DNA of 6,099 bases from contig JASHYD010000610.1 of NCBI GenBank assembly GCA_030043175.1, forward strand, positions 1-6,099, written 5' to 3'. Positions 1 through 5,761 of the stretch are shown here, in pieces. The notes under the pieces were generated by a model. The model searched no databases and was not told where the DNA came from. It saw only the letters and a list, made by a program, of their open reading frames with translations. The position numbers were made by a program, and so were the translations under genes. Position 1 is the first letter of the stretch; the number at the start of each line of letters is the position of its first letter. The DNA comes from Xanthobacteraceae bacterium. Lineage in GTDB: Bacteria; Pseudomonadota; Alphaproteobacteria; Rhizobiales; Xanthobacteraceae.

Positions 1-421
1 CAAGCCATGGGAAGGCACACGGCGGACATGCCAAGGTTTGGAACCGGACCCGGGAAATCTGGCCGTCCGGGATTTTAGGGGGGCATCGAGAACCGTACGC
101 CACGGTGAGACTGTGAACCCGCCCTGCAATCGAAAGAGCAGGACCGGAAACCCCTCACCTACAGCGGGGCGCGCTCGATCTTTATCCCAACCGTCGGCAT
201 CATACGAAGCCCGTACCGCGCCTCGATCCTACCCGACCGAAGATGACCAGCGTCAGTGCAACCCGCTAGTTGGCGTCCCGCAGACTGATCTCCGCGAGTT
301 GGATATCTTGCACGATGAGAGCTACAACGGCTGCCGACCCGGGGTGTCATGCGGGCAGCTTTTCACAGCGCAGGCTGCCGGTGACCTGTCAGGAAACCAA
401 AGAGTCGAAGGAGCACAAATA
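1..421. other. Region upstream of the decarboxylase, no convincing gene
   Basis: No recognisable gene lies here. The plus-strand frame from 38 is open and runs in frame into the decarboxylase start at 422. Its translation is rich in Arg, Pro, Ser and Thr, shows no domain, and is followed by a good ribosome binding site just before 422, so it is probably not translated. A weak hairpin (CCGGAC at 44-49 pairing with GTCCGG at 65-70, then ATTTTA) could be a terminator of something to the left. I saw no promoter worth calling. Confidence 0.5.
407..413 (+). promoter_or_regulatory. Ribosome binding site of the decarboxylase
   Basis: GAAGGAG lies eight bases before the ATG at 422. It fixes the start at MSSSPSRRMK, although the reading frame is open for another 128 codons upstream. 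The family homology begins at about residue 10 (KIGDFLLRRI), which agrees with this start. Confidence 0.7.
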
Positions 422-2129
422 ATGTCCAGCAGCCCCAGCCGACGAATGAAGATCGGTGATTTCCTGCTTCGCCGTATCGAGGAAGCTGGCGTTCGGCACC
501 TGTTCGGCGTTCCCGGCGACTATAACCTGGAGCTCTAGCAGCAGCTCCAGGACTCTGGCGCGCTGAAATGGATCGGCACATGCAATGAGTTGAACGCGTC
601 CTATGCGGCGGACGGCTATGCGCGCCTGAACGGCCTGGGCGCGTTACTGGTGACGAACGGTGTCGGCGCCCTGAGTGCGATCAACGGTGTTGGCGGCTCC
701 TATAGCGAGCACGTCCCGATCATCTGCATCGCTGGATCGATACCGCTCAGGTCCATCGACCGTGGCCTCGGGATGCATCACACGATGGCCGATGGGACCT
801 ATGACCACTTCCTCGACGCCTATGCACACGTCACCGCCGCGCACGCTAGGCTCACGCCACGCAACGCGGCCATCGAGATCGACACCCTGATCCTCACCGC
901 GTGGCGGGAGAAGCTTCCAGTGTACATGGAGTTGCCGTCCGACATCGCCTACCTCGACATCGAGGTTCCGGCGGGTCCGCTCACGCTCGCCGACCCGCCC
1001 AGCGACCCGGAACGGCTGCGTTCGTGCATCGCCGCTATCGCGGCGAAGCTGTCCGCCGCCACTTCGGCGGCCATCCTGGTGGATGCGGACGCGGACCGGT
1101 TCGGCGCCGCATCCGAGCTCATGGAGCTGGCCGAGAAGATGCAGTCTCCAGTGGCAGTCATCAACGCAGCCAAAGCCGTGATCGACGAGACGTTCGCACA
1201 TTACCTTGGCATCTACATCGGCAAGGCAAGCGAACCGCATGTACGCGAGGCGATCGAGACCAGCGACTGCCTGCTCTCCATCGGCTACCGGCCCCTCGAG
1301 GTGACCACGGGCGACTTCTCGGCTTCACTGCCCGAACACAATCCACGCCCGTGGCCACTCGGTGGACGTCGGCGATAACAATTATCAAGCGGTCACACTC
1401 AGAGAAGTTCTCAAGGGCGTTATCGACGCGGTCCCGCAAGTCAAGAAGCGCGCCCTACTCCATATTGCGGCCGCGATAGCGGCCGTTCACGCCGACGGCT
1501 CCGCCAGGCTGACTCAGGCTGCATACTGGCAGGCTATCCAGGGCTACCTTCGGCCCGGCGACGTCCTGTTCGTTGACAATGGCACCTCTTATGCTCTCTT
1601 CAACCTACAATTCCCGCCGAAATGCGCCTTCATCGGGTCAGTCAACTGGGGGTCGATCGGCTACTCGGTCGGCGCCATGCTCGGCACACTGACCGCGGCG
1701 CCGGAACGTCGTCACCTGCTTTTTGTGGGCGACGGCTCGTTTCAGGTTTCGGCGCAGGAGTTGTCGACTATCCTGCGACACGACTACAAACCGGTGATCT
1801 TCCTGATCAACAACGGCGGATACACTATCGAACGGGGCTACCTCGGCAAGACGGAGTCCTGCAATGACATCGCTAACTGGGCCTATGCCGATCTGCCGAA
1901 GGTATTCCGTCGCGACACCTCGGCGCGATCGTTCGTCGTCAAGACCAGCAGGGACCTGCAAGACGCCCTCAGCGCGCCGAACGATACGATGATATTCGTC
2001 GAATCCATTATGGACTCGAACGACGCTCTCGCGCCGGTCATTAATAGCAGCAACAAGGGAGCCGACCTCGACTACGGGCCTCGCGGTCCGCAACGTCGCG
2101 AGAACCTGCAGCTCCGCCCGACGAGGTGA
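422..2129 (+). pseudogene. Thiamine-diphosphate 2-oxoacid decarboxylase (pyruvate/indolepyruvate type), broken by an amber codon and a frameshift
   Basis: The intact enzyme would be a cytosolic, non-oxidative decarboxylase of a 2-oxoacid (pyruvate, indolepyruvate or phenylpyruvate), giving the aldehyde and CO2 with ThDP and Mg2+. Read through its lesions it is about 568 residues, normal for the family. Visible motifs are GDYN (Asp33), the ThDP-activating Glu56 in NELNAS, the His119-His120 pair in MHHTMADG, the cofactor motif GDGS (1728-1739) spaced 24 residues from NN (1809-1814), and the active-site Glu of YTIE (1830-1832). Two lesions interrupt it. Codon 39 is TAG (536-538) where the family has Leu; one T-to-A change from TTG would explain it. 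Around 1337-1343 the frame moves from ...SLPEH to IHARGHSVDVGDNNYQ, a net +1 or -2 base change. Downstream sequence remains well conserved, so decay looks recent, or one lesion could be a sequencing error. Substrate cannot be told from this sequence. It is transcribed away from the IS and integrase. Confidence 0.88.
526..551 (+). repeat. Perfect 9-bp inverted repeat with the amber codon in its loop
   Basis: CCTGGAGCT (526-534) and AGCTCCAGG (543-551) are exact reverse complements separated by eight bases, CTAGCAGC, which contain the premature TAG (536-538). The simplest explanation is coding: the peptide LEL-x-QQLQ uses CTG/CTC and CAG codons, which are naturally near-complementary. A regulatory or recoding role is not supported beyond the geometry. 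Confidence 0.6.
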
Positions 2130-2346
2130 TCGAATAAGAATCAAACTTTGCGGCACCGCCGTTCGTCTATTATTGGCCCACCTCTGCCCGACCGGCATCC
2201 TCCAAGGTGCGGATATCCGCTCGGCCGGGCATGTGTTCACCTTCGACCGCGAACTCTTCCAACAGGGGCAGGGCTGTCCAAAATTCACAGACCCCGGCAG
2301 TTTTTTTGGCTCCCCGCGCAAGCTTCGGCACTCCTCGCGCCTTGCC
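2130..2346. other. Spacer between the decarboxylase and the IS21 element
   Basis: No recognised gene lies here. On the minus strand a short open frame (GTG at 2331 to TAA at 2170-2172, 53 codons) reads ...EFWTALPLLEEFAVEGEHMPGRADIRT..., which looks more protein-like than its surroundings. It has no usable ribosome binding site (GAGGA abuts the GTG) and no domain I can name. It could be the tail of a gene cut off by the insertion sequence, or chance. A run of seven T lies at 2301-2307. I see no clear terminator for the decarboxylase. Confidence 0.4.
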
Positions 2347-2463
2347 TGCGGATTCCGATGATGTCGCCCAGGCATACCGATATGATGTCGCCCACGGTAA
2401 CGAATTGATGTCGCCCACCATTCGGATTTGAAGCCCGCCCACCGTTCCGACATGAAGCCGCCC
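2347..2463 (+). repeat. Left terminal array of the IS21 element, five repeat units
   Basis: Five units at 23-24 bp spacing share the core TGATGTCGCCCA or TGAAGCCGCCCA. Cores start at 2359, 2383 and 2406 (TGATGTCGCCCA, exact), at 2429 (TGAAGC with one extra C) and at 2453 (TGAAGCCGCCC). The segment between cores is a degenerate CCATTCCGATT-like spacer. The last unit breaks off after 2463 into GGGGGTGG instead of the expected ACCGTTCCG, marking a junction with unrelated DNA. In IS21 elements such repeats are transposase binding sites. Confidence 0.85.
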
Positions 2464-2480
2464 GGGGGTGGATGGCTCCC

Positions 2481-2770
2481 TGGCAGATGATTTCTGCCAC
2501 TGACCATCGGGATGGTCAATTGCCTCCGAGCCTTGCGCAGAAGCTCGTTGTGCGAGGGACCAGTGCCAACCGTTATGAGTAGTAACCTTGGTGGGGGATT
2601 TGCTCACGCGCCTGATCGCTGCCCCGGTTGACGGGACCGGTGGCGCCTGGTTCCATCGCAACATCCGGCGAAGCGGAAGCGGGCTCTGCTGGGAAGCAAC
2701 CCGCCGAGGAATAGCCGGTGGAGACTCACGACGATGAGGGCCGGTATGCATGCGCATGCCGGCCTTTCTT
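2481..2770 (+). ncRNA. Candidate structured noncoding RNA inside the IS, family unknown
   Basis: Successive hairpins fill this stretch. Stems are TGGCAG/CTGCCA (2481-2499); TGACCAT/ATGGTCA with loop CGGG (2501-2518); CCTTGCGCA/TGTGCGAGG with two G-U pairs (2531-2557); CCAA-GTTA/TAAC-TTGG (2566-2591); GCC-CCGGT/ACCGG-GGC around TGACGGG (2621-2644); GCGGG-TGCT/AGCA-CCCGC closed by a GGGA loop (2679-2704); CTCA/TGAG (2725-2738); and a terminator hairpin from 2739. GGGA is a GNRA tetraloop only when read on the plus strand, and the T-rich tail also follows on the plus strand, so plus is the likely sense. No protein-coding frame here looks real. An orphan HEARO/omega-RNA-like guide RNA, or a transposon regulatory RNA, are ideas only; I could not match it to a family, and no IscB- or TnpB-like gene is adjacent. 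A group II intron is unlikely because no domain V is visible. Confidence 0.5.
2739..2770 (+). terminator. Rho-independent terminator ending the structured RNA candidate
   Basis: GGCCGGTATGC and GCATGCCGGCC form an 11-bp stem with a single T-G wobble around the four-base loop ATGC (2739-2764), followed at once by TTTCTT. The strong GC stem and T-rich tail fit an intrinsic terminator for plus-strand transcription. It lies opposite to istAB, so it cannot end that operon on this strand; on the minus strand no T-tract follows the stem. Confidence 0.65.
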
Positions 2771-2963
2771 CGTCCCCTGAGCGGTCCCTTCCTTCCTTGC
2801 CTCATCGTGGTAGATTTCCCAATGCCTTGAAAATCCAAGCGACCGGGAAGGTGATGCAGACACGGTAAGCTCACAGACAGCTTCGCAACTTCCTCTCTTG
2901 CGGAGCTTCGTAGGTGATGCGCGTAGGTGCTTCTTCTCCACGCGAAGAGCGATCATCACACAG

Positions 2964-3710
2964 TCACTCCTCGGATGTTTTTGGTTTGCGCTTACGCCGC
3001 ATGCTCTCGCCGGTGAGATTGATGCGGTGGGCGTTGTGGACGATGCGATCGAGGATGGCGTCGGCGTAGGTCGGATCTCCAATCAGGTCGTGCCATTTGT
3101 CGACCGGAATCTGGCTGCCGATGATGGTCGACCGGCGGCCGTAGCGTTCTTCGAGGATCTCGAGAAAGTCTTGTCGTGCAGCGCCATCCAGCGGCCGAAG
3201 TCCCCAATCGTCGAGTACAAGCAGATGCACACCACCGAGGGTCCGCAGGATGCGGGCATGGCGGCCGTCTCCGCGAGCAAGTGCAAGATCGGCGAGGAGC
3301 TTGGGAAAGCGTTGATAGAGGACCGAGCGGTTGTCGCGACAGGCCTTGTGACCGAGTGCGCACGCTAACCAACTCTTGCCGATTCCGGTTGGACCGCACA
3401 GAATCAAATTATCATGAGCATCGATCCAGCTCCCTTCTGCGAGCTTGTTGAACAGCGCACGATCGAGGCCGCGCGGAGCGCGGTAATCGATGTCCTCGAT
3501 GACTGCCTGGTGACGCAACTTCGCGTAACGCAAGCGCGTGCGAAGCCTTTTGTCGTTGCGGTCAGTAATCTCCCGATCGAGCAGTAGACCGAGCCATTCA
3601 GCATGCGTCAACGTTGCGGCATCGCCGGATGATTCGAGCTCGCTGAATGCTTTCGCCATACCATGCAGGCCGAGTTGATGCAGCAAGTCGAGTGTTGGAT
3701 GATTGAGCAA
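2964..3710 (-). CDS. istB: IS21-family transposition helper ATPase IstB
   Basis: This AAA+ ATPase works with IstA: it binds DNA in an ATP-dependent manner, helps choose the target and stimulates the transposase. The protein is 248 residues, normal for IstB. It opens LLNHPTLDLLHQLGLHGMAKAF, matching the usual MLxHPTL start. The Walker A motif is GPTGIGKSW, the Walker B is LLVLDDWGL, a sensor-like region is STIIGSQIPVDKWHDLI, and the C-terminus is INLTGESMRRKR, a hallmark of the family. I chose TTG at 3710 as the start because it falls exactly at the conserved initial Met and has a GGAG seven bases before it; the in-frame sequence further upstream overlaps istA and is not IstB-like. The gene begins 10 bases after the istA stop, so translation is probably coupled. 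No inactivating lesion is visible. Confidence 0.93.
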   Translation of the reverse strand: MLNHPTLDLLHQLGLHGMAKAFSELESSGDAATLTHAEWLGLLLDREITDRNDKRLRTRLRYAKLRHQAVIEDIDYRAPRGLDRALFNKLAEGSWIDAHDNLILCGPTGIGKSWLACALGHKACRDNRSVLYQRFPKLLADLALARGDGRHARILRTLGGVHLLVLDDWGLRPLDGAARQDFLEILEERYGRRSTIIGSQIPVDKWHDLIGDPTYADAILDRIVHNAHRINLTGESMRRKRKPKTSEE

Positions 3711-3717
3711 GTGCGAT

Positions 3718-3723
3718 CTCCTA
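3718..3723 (-). promoter_or_regulatory. Ribosome binding site of istB overlapping the istA stop
   Basis: On the minus strand the istA stop TAG continues as TAGGAG, giving a Shine-Dalgarno sequence seven bases before the TTG at 3710. This supports a TTG start for istB and links its translation to termination of istA. Confidence 0.7.
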
Positions 3724-5274
3724 GTTGTAATAGCCTGAGCCACGGATGTTTTGGTGGATGACGATCGGCGTGCTGTCCGTGTAAGGCTTCTTTGCAGCTT
3801 GCCGATCGAGGTTTTTATCGAGGATGGAACGGACGGATCGATAGCTGAGGCCGTTGATGCCGATGGCGACCGCCGCAGCTGCCTCGAGCCGTTCACAGCC
3901 GAACGAGCGCTGCAGACCCAGGATGCCGACGCAAGCCCGGAAGCCCTGCTCCGGATGAGGCTTTCGCTCCAGGATGAGGTCGCACAGCGTCGCTGTAGAT
4001 GCCCCGATGCTGGCGGCTTCTTGGCGGATGCGATCGAGCGTCCAGTTGGCATAGCGCTGATGACTGGATGGCATGTGCTCCCGGACGGTCGTGTGCCCGT
4101 GGTTGCCGCTCCCTCGTACATGGGCGGCAATCCGCTTCCCTTTGACGAAAATCTCGACGGTGCGGCCAGTGAACCGCACCTCGACTTCGCTGCGGGCATA
4201 GTTGTGGGGAACGCTGTAGAAGTGGTGCTCGACCTCGACATGGTAGTCGATGCCGACGCGCCGCCGGCGCCACTCCGCGAACACATACTGCTCTATCGGC
4301 AAGGGCTGGAGCGCTGGTCGATCAAGTTCTTCCAGGAGCTGCCGACGGGTTTTATCCAGGCGACGGATTGGCCGTTCTTCGTTGAGGCGCTGAAGCATCT
4401 CCCTGATCGCCGCGTTCACCTCCGAGAGGCTATAGAAGACGCGGTTGCGCAGACGGCCAATGAGCCACCGCTCGACGATGCGAACGGCACCTTCAACTTT
4501 GGCCTTGTCGCGCGGGCGGCGTGGTCGGGTCGGCAGGATTGCAGTGCCGTAATGAGCCGCCATGTCAGCATAGGTTCGATTGACTTGGGGCTCGTAGAGA
4601 CAAGCCTTGATGATGGCGACTTTGGCGTTATCAGGTACGATGAGGTGTGGGACGCCGCCGATCCACTCGAAGGCGCGGGTATGCGCTCCGATCCAGTCGA
4701 TGAGATTCTCGCTCCAGCTCGCCTCTGCATACGTGAAGTTGGAAGCGCCCATCACCGCGACGAAGATGTGTGCGTCACGTACCTCGCCGGTCAGCCGGTC
4801 GATGATCACTGGAACGGTGTCGCCGGCATAATCGACGAACAGCTTCTCGCCACCCACATGGGTCTGGCGCATGGTGACCGAGAGCTTCGCCTCGAAGCTT
4901 CGGTACAGCTCAACAAAACGCGAATACCGGTACCCTTGCGGCTCACGTTCGATGTACTCCTCCCAGAGGATCATCAACGTGACGTGCTTGCGCTTCAGCT
5001 CGCGATGGATGGCTGCCCACTCTGGCTCGGAGTGACGTCGCCGGCTCAGCTTCGGCGCGGCATTGGCGAACAGCTTCGCCTCGAGCGCCTCGTCGGTCAT
5101 CTCCTCCGGCAGCGGCCAGATCAGGCCGGAAGCCGCGAAGCGCTTAAGCGTCTCCCGCACCGTCGATGGTGCCACGCCAAGACGACGGGCAATCTCGCGG
5201 GTCAATACGCCACCGACAAACTTCAAGCTCAGAACTTCGCGCACCTGGCGCATGGCAGTCCTCTCTGCTGGCAT
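3721..5274 (-). CDS. istA: IS21-family transposase IstA
   Basis: DDE transposase that binds the terminal repeats and cuts and joins DNA ends. The protein is 517 residues, typical of IstA. Near the N-terminus (about residues 22-45) is a helix-turn-helix, EIARRLGVAPSTVRETLKRF. The RNase H-like core follows: first Asp in LFVDYAGDTVPV, second Asp in IVPDNAKVAI, and the Glu in KAKVEGAVRIVERWLIGRLR. After it comes the usual Mu-type C-terminal beta-barrel region (YHVEVEHHFYSVPHNY). The start at MPAERTAMRQVREVL is backed by AAAGGAGG (5280-5287) five bases upstream. It is followed after 10 bases by istB, forming the standard two-gene operon. All catalytic residues are present and the frame is uninterrupted, so the element may be active. 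The long plus-strand open frame opposite it is a GC-driven shadow. Confidence 0.95.
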   Translation of the reverse strand: MPAERTAMRQVREVLSLKFVGGVLTREIARRLGVAPSTVRETLKRFAASGLIWPLPEEMTDEALEAKLFANAAPKLSRRRHSEPEWAAIHRELKRKHVTLMILWEEYIEREPQGYRYSRFVELYRSFEAKLSVTMRQTHVGGEKLFVDYAGDTVPVIIDRLTGEVRDAHIFVAVMGASNFTYAEASWSENLIDWIGAHTRAFEWIGGVPHLIVPDNAKVAIIKACLYEPQVNRTYADMAAHYGTAILPTRPRRPRDKAKVEGAVRIVERWLIGRLRNRVFYSLSEVNAAIREMLQRLNEERPIRRLDKTRRQLLEELDRPALQPLPIEQYVFAEWRRRRVGIDYHVEVEHHFYSVPHNYARSEVEVRFTGRTVEIFVKGKRIAAHVRGSGNHGHTTVREHMPSSHQRYANWTLDRIRQEAASIGASTATLCDLILERKPHPEQGFRACVGILGLQRSFGCERLEAAAAVAIGINGLSYRSVRSILDKNLDRQAAKKPYTDSTPIVIHQNIRGSGYYN

Positions 5275-5279
5275 TGGGT

Positions 5280-5287
5280 CCTCCTTT
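5280..5287 (-). promoter_or_regulatory. Ribosome binding site of istA
   Basis: AAAGGAGG on the minus strand, five bases before the ATG at 5274, is a near-perfect Shine-Dalgarno sequence. It selects this start over the in-frame Met seven codons later (MRQVREVL). The stretch between here and the right repeats (5288-5370) should hold the istAB promoter, but I could not pick convincing -35/-10 boxes. Confidence 0.75.
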
Positions 5288-5370
5288 GGAAGCCAAAGGA
5301 CCGGACCTGAGCGGGCCAGGAGAGGCAGCTACCCCGAGGAACAAAATCCTTCGGTATGGTGAGCAAAGGG

Positions 5371-5486
5371 TGAGCGACATCAACCGGAATGGTGGGCGGC
5401 TTCATGTCGGAACGGTGGGCGGCTTCATTCCGGAACGGTGGGCGGCTTCAAATCGGAATGGTGGGCGACATCACCCGGAATTCGCA
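5371..5486 (-). repeat. Right terminal array of the IS21 element, five repeat units
   Basis: Five units lie in inverted orientation to the left array. Read on the plus strand, cores are TGAGCGACATCA (5371), TGGGCGGCTTCA (5393, 5416, 5439) and TGGGCGACATCA (5462), spaced 22, 23, 23 and 23 bp. Spacers between them follow CGGAATGG or CGGAACGG. The outer tail CCCGGAATTCGCA ends at 5486. Compared with the left side, this end has three GAAGC-type and two GATG-type cores rather than two and three. Confidence 0.87.
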
Positions 5487-5761
5487 TCTGGTCGCCGGAT
5501 CGAAATTTCAAAACGGCAGCAGCTGACTTCAAAGAAGCCGACTAAAGGCCCGCGGGACCCGAGCACGAGCGAAGCGAGTGCGAGGGGGACTGAACGTTGC
5601 TGCGTGTTCCTCCCATAGCGCAACGGGTCCCCTTCTCTGAGAAATTTGACGCGTGCTTCTGACAGGCCGAGGGTTGCTATTGGCCGAGGCCACGGGTCCC
5701 CTTTTGCTGCGTGGTGCAGCGGGGAAAGGCCCGGCGTCCGCGCTCTTGCACCACATACACT
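5487..5761. other. Noncoding stretch between the IS and the integrase
   Basis: No supported gene or RNA gene is found; the open frames on both strands are low-complexity Arg/Pro/Ser shadows. The stretch contains repeated words: a 12-bp direct repeat, a 10-bp direct repeat, an inverted half-copy of the first, and a small imperfect hairpin around GCACGAGCGAAGCGAGTGC (about 5563-5581). Lying just downstream of an integrase, it is a reasonable place for an attachment site, but no tRNA 3' end is visible. Confidence 0.45.
5623..5703. repeat. 12-bp direct repeat ACGGGTCCCCTT next to the integrase
   Basis: ACGGGTCCCCTT occurs at 5623-5634 and again at 5692-5703, 69 bp apart. GGGACCCG, its inverted eight-base part, lies at 5554-5561. 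A second word, TTGCTGCGTG, is at 5597-5606 and 5704-5713. The second copy ends about 60 bp beyond the integrase stop. These could be integrase arm or core sites, or a degraded duplication. Confidence 0.5.

Larger units (their letters stand above)
2464..2963. other. Noncoding interior of the IS between left repeats and istB
   Basis: These 500 bases separate the repeat array from the istB stop, where IS21 elements usually have little. The first 300 bases carry the structured RNA candidate annotated separately. The rest (2771-2963) contains no gene I can support: the open frames on both strands are Arg/Ser/Pro-rich without domains, and the minus-strand frame over this stretch reads through the hairpins. 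The break of the fifth repeat at 2463 suggests this block was acquired by the element. Confidence 0.55.
2347..5486 (-). mobile_element. IS21-family insertion sequence with istA and istB
   Basis: The element comprises istA and istB on the minus strand flanked by inverted multi-copy repeats, the standard IS21 layout. The outermost matching ends are TGCGGATTCCGA at the left (from 2347) and, on the reverse strand, TGCGAATTCCGGG at the right (to 5486). Both start with TG and both run into TGATGTCGCCCA. Under this reading the element is about 3.1 kb, longer than a typical IS21 (2.0-2.6 kb); the excess is about 500 bp of noncoding DNA between istB and the left repeats. I found no convincing target duplication: flanks are CTTGCC at the left and TCTGGT at the right. 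The true ends could therefore be a few bases off, or the termini may come from different copies. A tighter alternative left end is 2406, where the third unit matches the right terminus best. Confidence 0.85.

Noticed and set aside
299..327. Sigma-70 promoter TTGGAT...TACAAC before the decarboxylase
   Set aside because: The -35 box matches only three of six consensus bases; too weak to call in high-GC DNA.
38..421. In-frame 5' extension of the decarboxylase
   Set aside because: No homology to the family, Arg/Pro/Ser-rich composition, and a good ribosome binding site selects the ATG at 422.
644..1240. 198-codon minus-strand open frame opposite the decarboxylase
   Set aside because: Shadow of a recognised enzyme; no domain in the translation.
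2347..2463. CRISPR-like array suggested by regular 23-bp repeats
   Set aside because: The repeats are part of the IS21 ends, recur inverted at the right end, and have spacers that are themselves near-identical, unlike CRISPR spacers.
2519..2770. Group II intron
   Set aside because: GTGCG at 2550 resembles an intron start, but there is no domain V motif and no reverse transcriptase in the window.
2170..2874. 234-codon minus-strand open frame across the left IS end and the structured block
   Set aside because: It runs through the IS terminal repeats and every hairpin, is rich in Arg, Pro and Ser, and has no recognisable domain.
3711..4286. N-terminal extension of the istB frame up to 4286
   Set aside because: It overlaps istA in another frame and is Ser/Arg-rich; IstB homology starts exactly at the TTG at 3710, which has its own ribosome binding site.
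3751..5310. 519-codon plus-strand open frame antisense to istA
   Set aside because: It overlaps a clear IstA with an intact DDE triad; the opposite frame is open because of high GC codon bias, and its translation shows no domain.
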